Shown here piece after piece: positions 1-8,974 of a DNA stretch of 64,000 nucleotides. Under the pieces are notes generated by a model. The model made no database searches, was not told where the DNA came from, and saw nothing but the letters and a program-made list of their open reading frames with translations. A program made the position numbers and the translations under genes. The number at the start of each line of letters is the position of its first letter. The stretch's first letter is position 1. Origin of the DNA: an uncultured Ruminococcus sp. (GTDB lineage: Bacteria > Bacillota > Clostridia > Oscillospirales > Ruminococcaceae); NCBI GenBank assembly GCA_902800795.1, contig CADCFQ010000008.1:1-64000 (forward strand), in the 5' to 3' direction.

Positions 1-671
1 TATACGAACGTGATATTGATGAATAGCGGAAGGCAGAATATCAGGAGAATGGCCGTCATGAACTGAATCTGATCCTTCTCCGTCTCCGTTTTTTTTGCTC
101 CAGTGCGTTCCTGTGAGGCAAAAAGCTCGCCTGCGATCTTAATGAGACTCTATACCATCCTCGCCGCAAAAAAGGCATTGATTAGCTGAACGGCGAACTA
201 ATTTCCTTCGCCGAAAATCCGGAAAAGGATCTGGAGGTATGCAATATATCCGATTTGGAAAGGATAAATGTATAAATATGTATTCCTGGCCGGGCTGTTT
301 AGAGCAGAAAAATCGCCCTTATTAAATGCCGTGGCGAGTTCAACCAGAGCACTGCAGTCCATGTAAGGCTTTGACTGCAGTGTGAACAAAAAGCCAAGGG
401 ATAGCAGCAGAGAAAATAGAATCGCTGCAATGCAGGCCTTTCTAGCCTTCTTCGAATTAAGGAGTCTCCCTATTCTGGCTGTCACGTATAAAACTACCAG
501 ATAAAAACCGATAACCAGCAGCGGCTTATCCCACTTATACATGGGGGTCTCTATATCCCGGTCAGCATCAAAATAGGCACTTCGAAATGCACTCATCACT
601 GCCAGAATTCCGACCATCAGCAAAAAAATAGCCGTATATATATTTCTCAGGATTCTCGAAAGCTTTTCCAT
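1..671 (-). pseudogene. GT-C/GT39-like membrane glycosyltransferase, N-terminal part, with two in-frame stops
   Basis: Starts at the ATG at 671, with an AGGAGA-like ribosome site about 10 bases upstream. The product opens with an N-terminal membrane helix, then more hydrophobic segments and a D-S-A-x-x-E-L-A-x-A-F-x-x-G-D-F pattern followed by a YxYPFQxGY segment, as in GT39/GT-C mannosyltransferase-like proteins. After residue 157 (FGEGN) there is a TAG at 198-200. The same frame then continues with matching membrane-protein sequence, is broken again by TAG at 150-152, and reads on to the window edge. Neighbouring genes use TAG as an ordinary stop (for example the sigma factor ending at 7567), so recoding is unlikely and this is best read as a decayed gene. 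The family call is from memory of motifs, so it is moderate. Confidence 0.6.
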
Positions 672-795
672 TATGTTACCCGTCTCCTGCTTTGCTGGTT
701 TTCGCTCCTGTGGATAGAATAAATGTTATTTCTCGAACGTAAAAGCTCAGGACATGCTATTCACAGCGGCGACCGAACCGCAGGTCGCATTCAGT

Positions 796-1297
796 TTACA
801 TCAGAATAGAATGTACAACAACCAGCCTGTTCCTCCATACTATCAAAATCCCTGCTAATCCGAGGGAGAAAATTTCCGCCATCCTCCAGTACCACGGTCC
901 CCGGAAAAATATCCAGGTGCTTCCGGTAAAGCCACGCTGCAGATTAACGGTCACACATCCATCTGTATTTTGCGGCTTAACAGTTCTCAACAGCTCGCCA
1001 GTCTCAGTAAAATACCGAACACAGTACCCTTTATAATAAACCAACGGAAATATGATCGTTTCATCGCTTTGCAGGGGCTGTTTGCAGGAAATAGTGAAAT
1101 CATTTTCCCTCCGTGAGATATTTAGTATCTTCAGCTCATCAATCTCTTCAGGCATTCCATTTACGAGAATCCGGTCATCACGCAGCCGCTGCTCATCCAT
1201 ACTATCCGGTATATACAGAGCAGAGCCTCCCATAAATGAGTCATCATTATCAGCAGACCAGAAATCACCCAGACGAGATCCTGCTGTATTTGTGTAT
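796..1297 (-). pseudogene. C-terminal fragment of a YfhO-like membrane protein
   Basis: About 165 residues of minus-strand coding sequence end at TAA 796-798. The fragment has the look of a YfhO-family C-terminus: a beta-rich part with IIFPLVYYKGY, then G-x-V-x-V-x-L-x-x-G, and a final hydrophobic helix (MAEIFSLGLAGILIVW). Upstream of about 1297 the reading frame enters sequence that is antisense to mtaB, so the N-terminal several hundred residues of the family are missing. It lies just upstream of the broken membrane glycosyltransferase on the same strand, and both may be remnants of one cell-surface glycan locus. It could instead be the product of a misassembly at the mtaB junction. Confidence 0.5.
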
Positions 1298-2560
1298 GAA
1301 ACCGAGAATATCAGAGAGGCTATGAACGCCAGAGGCTTCGGGGAGGCTGACAAGGCAGAGGAGGCAGATGTGTGCATCGTCAATTCCTGCACCGTTACCG
1401 CCGAGGCGGATTCAAAATGCCGCCAGCTGTTAAGAAAGCTGCGCCGCCTCTCGCCGGAGGGAGTGATAGTTCTCACCGGGTGCTATGCCCAGGCCTTTGA
1501 AAATGACGCAAAAGACCTTGGCATCTGCGATATCGTCACCGGCTCACGGAACAAAGCCGATGTACCGGAGCTGGTCTGCGAGTTTCTGAAAAAGCGTGAG
1601 CCCGTGTTCAGGGTGAAGCCCTTTGAAAAAGGCGAGGGACTGGAGCCTATGAAAAACCTTGGCAGCAGCCGCAAGACCAGAGCCTATATCAAGATACAGG
1701 ACGGCTGCGACCAGTACTGTACCTACTGTGTGATACCGTTTGCCAGAGGGCATATCTGCTCGAAGAAACCCGAGGATATAGCGGAGGAGACCCGGGCGCT
1801 GGTCGGCAGCGGCCACAAGGAGATAATCCTCACAGGGATAAATATGTGCTGTTACGGAAAAGACCTGGGAGCGCTCACGCTTGCGGATGCGGCCGAAGCC
1901 GCCTGCAAGGCGCAGGGGGATTTCAGAGTAAGGCTGAGCTCGCTTGAACCCGAGCTTTTGACCGACAGGGACATTGAAAGGCTTGCTGAGCTTGACAGGC
2001 TGTGCGGACATTTTCATCTGGCGCTCCAAAGCGGCTGTGACAAGACCCTTAAACGAATGGGGCGCCATTACAACACGGCGCAGTATGAGCAGATAGTTAA
2101 AAAGCTCAGGGCAGCGTTCCCGGGCTGTGCGGTGTCCACGGATATAATGACTGGCTTCCCCGGCGAGACAGAGGAGGACTTTGAAGCTTCACTTGATTTT
2201 GTAAAGCGGATGCGGTTTTCCTCCGCCCATGTGTTCCCCTACTCTGAAAGGCAGGGAACGGCGGCGGCAAAGTTTAGCGGCGCTGTGCCTGTGAACATAA
2301 GACAGGAGAGAGCCGCAAGGATGAGAAAGGTGTGTCTGGCTTCACAGCTTGAGTATAACCGTTCTCAGGTCGGCAGGACACTGCGTGTGCTCTTTGAGCG
2401 TGAGCGTGACCCGAAGCTTCACAGGGGACACAGCGACGAGTATATAAACGTGAGAATCCCGAGGCTGACGGAAAAATCGCTCCGGAGACAGTTTTTGGAT
2501 GTTAAGATAATATCGGCCGATGTGAACGGCTGTTTTGGCGAAACGGAAAGCGAGGCATAA
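1298..2560 (+). pseudogene. mtaB: tRNA (N6-threonylcarbamoyladenosine-37) methylthiotransferase MtaB, N-terminally truncated
   Basis: Radical SAM methylthiotransferase that would convert t6A37 to ms2t6A in tRNA. From YETENIREAM onward (about 1298) the sequence is a normal MtaB: two of the three UPF0004-domain cysteines (VNSC, LTGC), the radical SAM motif CxxxCxxC within DGCDQYCTYCVIPFARG, and a C-terminal TRAM-like region. The usual first 15-20 residues, including the TLGCKVNQ cysteine, are absent. In their place the frame runs into unrelated sequence that is the reverse strand of the YfhO-like fragment. Without that cysteine one [4Fe-4S] cluster cannot be ligated. An internal ATG at 1322 has no properly spaced ribosome site. 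Either a real rearrangement or an assembly chimera. The next gene begins one base after the stop. Confidence 0.75.
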
Positions 2561-2561
2561 A

Positions 2562-3089
2562 ATGGATAAGCTATCATCGGGAAAAATAAAAGGTATAGTT
2601 CTTGGCGCTGCTATGGTCATCATATGTCTGGTCTCGATCGTGACAGGCAAGGATATCATATCCTCAGACAGCAGCTCCGACAAGGCTGACAGCTCTTCAA
2701 AAGCGGCGGTAACGACAGCTGCTCCAAAGGCTGTTACCACCAAGGCAAAGACCGTGACCACGGCACAGACCACGAACATCGGCGGATTTGACATAGTTAC
2801 CGAAGTGCCGAACAAGGAGAATACCGAATACTATTTCAGGACCAAAAAGCTGAGAGACCAGCATTATGAAAAGCACGGTATAGAAATGGGCTTTTCCTCT
2901 GCGGACGAATACCGCCGTGCGGCCAGCGACGTTATAAACGACCCGTCAGCCCTGACCAAGACAGAAAAGGAGGACGGCGATACCTGCTATTATATCGAAG
3001 CCACCGACGAATTTGTCGTGCTCTCCACCGACGGCTACATCAGGACATACTTCAACCCCGGCGGCAAAGCCTACTTCGACAGACAGTGA
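2562..3089 (+). CDS. membrane-anchored protein with a C-terminal toxin-like (polymorphic toxin type 50/BECR-like) domain
   Basis: 175 residues. The ATG at 2562 lies one base after the mtaB stop, so the two were probably co-transcribed. Residues 8-28 form one membrane helix (or uncleaved signal), 30-75 are a Ser/Thr/Ala/Lys-rich low-complexity linker, and 85-175 form a compact domain. That domain has FRTKKLRDQHYEKHGIEMGF near its start, then EDGDTCYYIEATDEFVVLS and GYIRTYFNPGGKAYFDRQ at the end. I recall this pattern (HxxKHGxEMGF, DGD, IRTYF) from clostridial polymorphic-toxin C-terminal domains of the Ntox50/BECR type, which are predicted RNases. No immunity gene is evident next door. Function is inference only. 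Confidence 0.5.
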   Translation: MDKLSSGKIKGIVLGAAMVIICLVSIVTGKDIISSDSSSDKADSSSKAAVTTAAPKAVTTKAKTVTTAQTTNIGGFDIVTEVPNKENTEYYFRTKKLRDQHYEKHGIEMGFSSADEYRRAASDVINDPSALTKTEKEDGDTCYYIEATDEFVVLSTDGYIRTYFNPGGKAYFDRQ

Positions 3090-3122
3090 TGAGGGTGCTT
3101 GCAAAAAGTTTACAAAGATAAA

Positions 3123-3152
3123 TTGACATTTATTATCTGTATATGATATAAT
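3123..3152 (+). promoter_or_regulatory. sigma-A promoter of purL
   Basis: Perfect TTGACA (3123-3128), an 18-base spacer and perfect TATAAT (3147-3152), 62 bases ahead of the purL ATG. No purine-riboswitch fold is visible in the short leader. Confidence 0.85.
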
Positions 3153-3214
3153 AATATTAATGGTTTGCGGTGTGTGTCGCACCGCTGCTCTTAAATGACA
3201 GGAGGAATATGAAA

Positions 3215-6200
3215 ATGTCTGTTTTTCGTATCTATGTTGAAAAGAAGCCCGGATTTGCTGTGGCTTCAAAGTCTCTCGTCAAGGATATCAAGTCTGCTCT
3301 TGGCCTTGACAGGATCAAGGACATCAGAGTTATCAACCGTTATGACGCAGAAGGCCTTTCCAAAGAGGATTTTGACCTCGCTGTGCCTGTTGTGTTCTCC
3401 GAGCCTGCGGTAGATGTTACATACGACAAGCTGCCCCAGATAATCGACGGAGAAAACATCTTCGCTGTGGAATACCTGCCGGGTCAGTTCGATCAGAGAG
3501 CCGATTCCTGCGCACAGTGTATCTCCCTGCTGACAGGAGGCAAAAGGCCTGTTGTCAAGTCTGCAACGGTATATATAGTTTCGGGCAAGCTCTCGGACGA
3601 GGAGCTCGACAAGCTCAAGAGCTACATTATAAACCCAGTTGAGTCGAGAGAGGCTTCTCTTGACACATTTGAAACTCTGGATATCAAGTATGATATCCCC
3701 ACAAAGGTAGATACCGTGGACGGCTTCATCTACTCCACCGAGGACGACCTCAAGGCTATGCTTTCCGAGCTGGGCCTTGCTATGGACCTTGACGATATCA
3801 GGTTCTGCCGTGACTATTTCCGTGACCAGGAGAAGCGCAACCCAACCATCACCGAGATCAGGATGATAGATACTTACTGGTCGGATCACTGCCGCCACAC
3901 CACCTTCCTGACTACCGTTGACAATGTTGACATCAAGTCGGATTACATTGCGGCTACCTTCCAGGATTATATCAACACAAGAAAAAACCTTTATGCAGGC
4001 AGAACAGACAAGCCCCTGACGCTTATGGACCTTGCCTGCATAGGCGCAAAGCAGCTGAAAAAAGCAGGACTGCTCAAGGACCTCGACGAGAGCGAAGAGA
4101 TAAATGCCTGCTCGGTAAAGATAGCTGTCGATGTTGACGGCAAGCCCGAGGATTGGCTTTTGATGTTCAAGAACGAGACACACAACCACCCCACCGAGAT
4201 CGAACCTTTCGGCGGCGCTGCTACCTGTCTCGGCGGAGCTATCAGAGACCCGCTTTCCGGACGCTCCTATGTTTATCAGGCAATGAGAGTTACGGGTGCG
4301 GGAAATCCGCTGGTTCCTGTGGCTGACACTATAACTGGAAAGCTCCCACAGAGAAAGATAGTTGTGGGTGCTGCAAACGGTTATTCGTCCTACGGCAACC
4401 AGATCGGTCTTGCGACAGGCCACGTAAATGAGATATATCACCCCGGCTATGTTGCAAAGAGAATGGAGATTGGCGCTGTTGTGGGCGCTGCTCCCGAGGC
4501 GAATGTAAGGCGTGAAAGACCTGCGCCTGACGATATAGTTATCCTCCTTGGCGGCCGCACAGGCCGTGACGGCTGCGGCGGAGCAACAGGCTCTTCAAAG
4601 AGCCACACCCTCCACTCGCTGGAGAGCTGCGGAGCAGAAGTACAGAAGGGTAACGCTCCCGAGGAGAGAAAGCTCCAGAGACTTTTCCGTGACCCCGAGG
4701 TCACATCTATGATAAAGCGCTGCAACGACTTCGGCGCAGGCGGAGTTTCCGTTGCTATCGGAGAGTTGGCTGACGGCCTTTCGATAAACCTTGATTCTGT
4801 AACTAAAAAGTATGACGGACTTGACGGAACCGAGCTTGCTATCTCGGAGAGCCAGGAGAGAATGGCTGTCGTTATAGCAAAGGAAGACCTTGAAAAGTTC
4901 ATGGCAAAGGCAGCACAGGAGAACCTTGAGGCTACTATGGTGGCTAGAGTTACCGAGGAGCCGAGGCTCAGGATGAACTGGTGCGGCAACACTATCGTTG
5001 ACCTGTCCAGAGAGTTCCTTAACTCCAACGGCGCCGAGAAGCACACAGATATTACTATCCCCGATCCTATCCTTGCCAACGACGACAACGGCGAGGACAC
5101 CGCTGACCGCTGGGAGGCTATGATCTCGAACCTCAATGTATGCTCACAGAAGGGACTTGTTGAGAGATTTGACTCCACCATCGGCGCAGGCACTGTGCTT
5201 ATGCCCTACGGCGGAAAGTATCAGAACACACCTACACAGGCTATGGCGGCAAAGATACCTGTCCTGAAGGGCGAGACAAAGACCGCTTCTATAATGGCTT
5301 GGGGCTATAACCCCTTCCTGTCCTCCAAGAGCCCCTATCACGGCGCTATGTCGGCTGTCGTTGAGTCGGTGGCTAAAGTGGTGGCTGCAGGCGGTACCTA
5401 TGAGAAGTGCTGGCTGACCTTCCAGGAGTATTTTGAGAGGACACAGAACGACCCCGAGCGCTGGGGCAAGCCTATGGCAGCTCTGCTGGGCGCTTATAAG
5501 GCACAGATCGAGCTTGCCTGCGGTTCTATCGGCGGCAAGGACTCCATGTCCGGAACATTCGAGGATATCGACGTTCCGCCTACCCTGGTATCCTTCGCTG
5601 TTTCTGTCGCAGACTCTGACAGGATAGTTTCAAACGAATTCAAGAAGGCCGGCTCCAAGGTCATCCTTATAAAGCCGGAATATGACGAGAACAAGCTTGT
5701 GGACTTTGATTCACTCAGAAAGGTGTTTGAGAAGGTTGAGGGCCTTATCAGCGAGGGCAAGGTGCTCTCCTCTTGGGCTGTTTCGTTCGGCGGTGTTTCG
5801 GAGGCTGTGGCTAAGATGGCCTTCGGCAACAAGATAGGTTTCAAGTTCACAGACAAGCTGAGCTCCTCCGAGCTGTTCAGACACTGCTACGGCGCATTCG
5901 TGCTGGAGCTTGCCGAGGGCGTGGAGACTGACGAGAGAGTTATAGGCGAGACCACCGAAGACTATAAGATAGTTTCCGACAGCTACACCATTGAGCTTGA
6001 AAAGCTCCAGCAGCTCTGGGAGCAGAAGCTTGAGCCTGTATATCCCGTTCACGTCAAGGAGCCCGAGGAGAAGCCCGAGACCTATTCCTTCAAGGCAGAG
6101 ACAAGACCCTCGCCTGCTGTCAAGGTGGCTAAGCCCAGAGTCCTCATCCCCGTATTCCCGGGAACGAACTGTGAGTATGACACCGCAAGAGTGTTTGAGA

Positions 6201-6928
6201 GAGCAGGCGCAGAGGCTGACATCTTCGTTATAAAGAACCTGACAGCTGAAGCTATCAGCGAGTCGGTCGAAGCAATGGAGAAGAAGATAAAACAGGCGCA
6301 GATAGTTATGCTGCCCGGCGGCTTCAGCGGCGGCGACGAGCCTGACGGAAGCGGAAAGTTCATCGTTTCGTTCCTCAGAAACCCAAGGCTCACCGAGGCT
6401 ATCCACGACCTTCTCAAGAACCGTGACGGCCTTATGCTGGGTATCTGCAACGGCTTCCAGGCGCTTGTAAAGCTGGGGCTCGTTCCCTACGGCGAGATAA
6501 GGGATATGAGACCCGACTCTCCCACGCTTACCTTCAACACTGTCGCAAGACACCAGTCGAAGATGGTAAACACACGCATCGCTTCCAACAAGAGCCCGTG
6601 GCTGGCAGGCTGCGAGGTGGGCGATATCCACTGCATAGCTATCTCCCACGGCGAGGGACGCTTTGTTGCGACAGCTGAGGAGATAGCTCAGCTTGCAAAG
6701 AACGGCCAGATAGCTACACAGTATGTAGACTTTGCCGGCGAGCCTACCTATGACATCCACTGCAACCCCAACACCTCCGTTCAGGCTATCGAGGGTATAA
6801 CCTCTCCCGACGGAAGAGTGCTCGGAAAGATGGGTCACTCCGAACGTATCGGAACTGATGTTGTAAAGAACGTTCCAGGTGTCAAGGATCAGAAGATATT
6901 TGAGAGCGGCGTAAACTACTTCAAATAA
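3215..6928 (+). CDS. purL: phosphoribosylformylglycinamidine synthase, single-chain PurL-PurQ type
   Basis: 1237 residues. Converts FGAR to FGAM in purine synthesis using glutamine and ATP. Carries the large single-chain layout: N-terminal PurS-like region, synthetase domains with FKNETHNHPTEIEPFGGA, and a C-terminal class I glutaminase domain from about residue 1000. The glutaminase has FPGTNCEYDTA, GGFSGGDEPDGSGKF and the nucleophile loop MLGICNGFQALVKLG; its final His/Glu part lies near MGHSER. Start choice: ATG 3215 is nine bases after GGAGG (3201-3205); ATG 3209 is too close. Transcribed alone from a consensus promoter and ended by a strong terminator. Free-standing PurS and PurQ are therefore not needed. 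Confidence 0.97.
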   Translation: MSVFRIYVEKKPGFAVASKSLVKDIKSALGLDRIKDIRVINRYDAEGLSKEDFDLAVPVVFSEPAVDVTYDKLPQIIDGENIFAVEYLPGQFDQRADSCAQCISLLTGGKRPVVKSATVYIVSGKLSDEELDKLKSYIINPVESREASLDTFETLDIKYDIPTKVDTVDGFIYSTEDDLKAMLSELGLAMDLDDIRFCRDYFRDQEKRNPTITEIRMIDTYWSDHCRHTTFLTTVDNVDIKSDYIAATFQDYINTRKNLYAGRTDKPLTLMDLACIGAKQLKKAGLLKDLDESEEINACSVKIAVDVDGKPEDWLLMFKNETHNHPTEIEPFGGAATCLGGAIRDPLSGRSYVYQAMRVTGAGNPLVPVADTITGKLPQRKIVVGAANGYSSYGNQIGLATGHVNEIYHPGYVAKRMEIGAVVGAAPEANVRRERPAPDDIVILLGGRTGRDGCGGATGSSKSHTLHSLESCGAEVQKGNAPEERKLQRLFRDPEVTSMIKRCNDFGAGGVSVAIGELADGLSINLDSVTKKYDGLDGTELAISESQERMAVVIAKEDLEKFMAKAAQENLEATMVARVTEEPRLRMNWCGNTIVDLSREFLNSNGAEKHTDITIPDPILANDDNGEDTADRWEAMISNLNVCSQKGLVERFDSTIGAGTVLMPYGGKYQNTPTQAMAAKIPVLKGETKTASIMAWGYNPFLSSKSPYHGAMSAVVESVAKVVAAGGTYEKCWLTFQEYFERTQNDPERWGKPMAALLGAYKAQIELACGSIGGKDSMSGTFEDIDVPPTLVSFAVSVADSDRIVSNEFKKAGSKVILIKPEYDENKLVDFDSLRKVFEKVEGLISEGKVLSSWAVSFGGVSEAVAKMAFGNKIGFKFTDKLSSSELFRHCYGAFVLELAEGVETDERVIGETTEDYKIVSDSYTIELEKLQQLWEQKLEPVYPVHVKEPEEKPETYSFKAETRPSPAVKVAKPRVLIPVFPGTNCEYDTARVFERAGAEADIFVIKNLTAEAISESVEAMEKKIKQAQIVMLPGGFSGGDEPDGSGKFIVSFLRNPRLTEAIHDLLKNRDGLMLGICNGFQALVKLGLVPYGEIRDMRPDSPTLTFNTVARHQSKMVNTRIASNKSPWLAGCEVGDIHCIAISHGEGRFVATAEEIAQLAKNGQIATQYVDFAGEPTYDIHCNPNTSVQAIEGITSPDGRVLGKMGHSERIGTDVVKNVPGVKDQKIFESGVNYFK

Positions 6929-6935
6929 TGATATT

Positions 6936-6970
6936 ATCCCGGCGTCTTAAAAAAGCGCCGGGATCTTTTT
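6936..6970 (+). terminator. intrinsic terminator of purL
   Basis: Nine-base perfect stem ATCCCGGCG/CGCCGGGAT around an 11-base loop, followed by CTTTTTG. Confidence 0.9.
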
Positions 6971-7013
6971 GTTCCCTGTCACTTTTTTCTTCCTTTGGTT
7001 GACTAAAGATACA

Positions 7014-7023
7014 GAAACGTTTC
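7014..7023 (+). promoter_or_regulatory. GAAACGTTTC palindrome upstream of the ECF sigma gene
   Basis: A 10-base perfect palindrome 16 bases before the sigma-factor ATG. No convincing sigma-A promoter lies in the 69-base gap, so this could be part of an autoregulatory ECF promoter or an operator. Function is inferred from position only. Confidence 0.35.
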
Positions 7024-7039
7024 AAAGCGAGGTTTTCAT

Positions 7040-7567
7040 ATGACTGATAAGGAGCTGCTGGCGCTGCTCAGGGACGAACCGCAGCGAGGACTTGCCGAGG
7101 CTGTCGGCAAATACAGCGCCTATGTGCTGAAGATAGCATATACAAAGCTCGGGGGGCTTTGCTCCCGTGAGGATATAGAGGAAGCTGTCAGCGACATTTT
7201 TATGGCGTTTTATAAGAGCGGACAAAGCTGCGGCTTTGAGATACGCTCGGTCACTGCCTACATATCTCTTATCGCCGAGAGGCATTGTCTGAATGTTTTC
7301 AGAAAGCACAAAAGACAGGCCGGCAGCATCCCCCTTGACGAGCTTGAGAATGTGCTCCCCTCAAAGGCTGACCCCTATACCGGGGCAGAGCTGAGCGATG
7401 CACTTTGCAGGCTCGGCGAGCCGGACACGAGCATTTTTGTAAGAAAATACTTTTTCGGTCAGAAGAGCGAGGAGATAGCAAAGGATATGGATATGAAAAC
7501 CAACACTGTGAACCAGAGGATATCCCGAGGGCTCAAAAAGCTCAGAAAGATGCTGGAGGAGGAATAG
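7040..7567 (+). CDS. ECF-type RNA polymerase sigma factor (sigma-70 family)
   Basis: 175 residues. Region 2 spans about residues 20-90 (YSAYVLKIAYTKLGG through AYISLIAERHCLNVFRKHKR). Region 4 is at the C-terminus, with an HTH ending RGLKKLRKM. A GCGAGG ribosome site precedes the ATG. The stop is followed two bases later by the start of a membrane protein that looks like its anti-sigma factor, a common arrangement in Ruminococcaceae. A 10-base palindrome sits just upstream. The regulon is unknown. Confidence 0.88.
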   Translation: MTDKELLALLRDEPQRGLAEAVGKYSAYVLKIAYTKLGGLCSREDIEEAVSDIFMAFYKSGQSCGFEIRSVTAYISLIAERHCLNVFRKHKRQAGSIPLDELENVLPSKADPYTGAELSDALCRLGEPDTSIFVRKYFFGQKSEEIAKDMDMKTNTVNQRISRGLKKLRKMLEEE

Positions 7568-7569
7568 CG

Positions 7570-8871
7570 ATGGAAAAGATACTTGAATGTATTGCCGAGA
7601 AGCTGTCCTATCAGGACTGCGAAAAGCTTGAAGCGGCCTTTGAGAACTTTGCCCGTGATGCAAGTATATCGGATGACGAACAGCAGCGTATTCTCTCTTC
7701 CGTTATGAGAAAGGCGGGGTTTGAGATGAAAGGAAATATGACAGAAAAAAGGATAAAGAGACACAACAGACGGTTTATGGGATTTATGATAGCGGCAGCG
7801 GTAGTCGTTACAGGTGCCATCGGAGTGGGAGCATATACCTACAGCAACGGAATGTGGAACGCTATGAGTGATCGGTTTGATGAAAGCACCAGCGAACAGG
7901 ATGCAATGCCGAAGCTTGCAAGCGTTATGAAGAACTATGACGGTGTGGTTCTTGAAAACACTTTTGAGGGGCTTGACTTCACATACGAAGGCGTAATCAA
8001 CGACGGCAACGAAGCATATGTAATACTGACCATCAGCAAAAGCAACGGAGAGCCATTTGAGCTAAGCGAGGGCGGAGCAGTCGAGATCGCATACCGACGT
8101 GAATCTGCTAAGATAACTGACGGCAATTATGATACGGAGCTTTATCCGTACTCCATACCCTTTGTTATTGACAAAGTGAACGATGACGGCTCAGTGACTG
8201 CAATGCTGAATATCACAAATGCAGCAGTATGGTTCACTGACGCTCAGGGATTCTTTGACGGGACTGAACCGCCGATCTCCGATGAGTACGTTCTCAGCTT
8301 TTCTAACATCTACGTACTTCCTGACAATGAGTCATTTAATGCCGGCTTCAGTCATAAACCCGATATTGAAAACTATTATATTGAAGGCGATCATGAGAGA
8401 TCAGATCAGGCGCTCCAGGACAGATTCGAGCATATTGCAAAGTACGCATCAGAATGCTACGAGGGAACGCTGACATTCTCCGTTGACACAAGGGATGATA
8501 ATTCAACTCATATGCAGACAGTTGACGGCGATGTGACCGTGGATGTATGGTTAAGCAGTATTTCTGTGAGAACAATGATCTCGGATGAAAACGGCTATGA
8601 CATATATGAGGGGATAGCAGACTCTGAGACCATCAGTACAATAACCGAAAGAAGTATTCCCGTTGAAGTACACTTCAAGGACGGAACAGTGCTTGATGAA
8701 AACAGCTGCTGGGGCTGGATATCTGAGGGAGAAAATGAATACCCCGAAACAGACAAGGAGCCCGAGTGCTACTATCCGATATCAGTAACTACTATTCTTG
8801 GCTTCTCAAGCCCGATAGACCCTAGCGAAGTCGATTATATCACGGTCGACGGATACAAGGTCGATTTCTGA
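7570..8871 (+). CDS. putative membrane-anchored anti-sigma factor with extracytoplasmic domain (DUF4179-like)
   Basis: 433 residues. Start ATG 7570 lies two bases after the sigma-factor stop. Residues 1-60 are a charged cytoplasmic part, about 70-92 a single membrane helix (FMGFMIAAAVVVTGAIGVG), and the rest is extracytoplasmic and beta-rich. The extracytoplasmic part includes LENTFEGLDFTYEGVI, typical of DUF4179-like proteins paired with ECF sigma factors. Pairing and topology suggest that it holds the sigma factor at the membrane and senses an envelope signal; this is inference. It lacks a recognisable zinc anti-sigma motif (HxxxCxxC). Confidence 0.65.
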   Translation: MEKILECIAEKLSYQDCEKLEAAFENFARDASISDDEQQRILSSVMRKAGFEMKGNMTEKRIKRHNRRFMGFMIAAAVVVTGAIGVGAYTYSNGMWNAMSDRFDESTSEQDAMPKLASVMKNYDGVVLENTFEGLDFTYEGVINDGNEAYVILTISKSNGEPFELSEGGAVEIAYRRESAKITDGNYDTELYPYSIPFVIDKVNDDGSVTAMLNITNAAVWFTDAQGFFDGTEPPISDEYVLSFSNIYVLPDNESFNAGFSHKPDIENYYIEGDHERSDQALQDRFEHIAKYASECYEGTLTFSVDTRDDNSTHMQTVDGDVTVDVWLSSISVRTMISDENGYDIYEGIADSETISTITERSIPVEVHFKDGTVLDENSCWGWISEGENEYPETDKEPECYYPISVTTILGFSSPIDPSEVDYITVDGYKVDF

Positions 8872-8883
8872 TATGAATACTAT

Positions 8884-8914
8884 AACGGCGTGCCTTCGGG
8901 TGCGCCGTTTTTTT
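8884..8914 (+). terminator. intrinsic terminator of the sigma/anti-sigma operon
   Basis: Stem AACGGCG (8884-8890) with CGCCGTT (8903-8909), followed by a run of seven T. Confidence 0.85.
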
Positions 8915-8927
8915 GTTTTGCTATGAC

Positions 8928-8956
8928 TTTACTTTTTTGAGCAGTTGTGCTATACT
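8928..8956 (+). promoter_or_regulatory. sigma-A promoter of the DUF1294-ispE operon
   Basis: TTTACT (8928-8933), 17-base spacer, TATACT (8951-8956); the ATG follows at 8975. Confidence 0.65.
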
Positions 8957-8974
8957 GTATTCTGAGGTGAGAAA

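Noticed and set aside
1..671. Amber recoding (pyrrolysine or TAG readthrough) in the membrane glycosyltransferase
   Set aside because: Other genes in the window end in TAG and RF1 is intact; two nearby TAG codons fit decay better.
3090..3214. Purine riboswitch before purL
   Set aside because: The leader after the promoter is only about 55 bases and shows none of the conserved purine-aptamer pairing.
3266..4441. Long open frames antisense to purL, hydA, hydB, asd and dapA
   Set aside because: They lack ribosome sites and known motifs and mirror the codon pattern of the real genes on the other strand.
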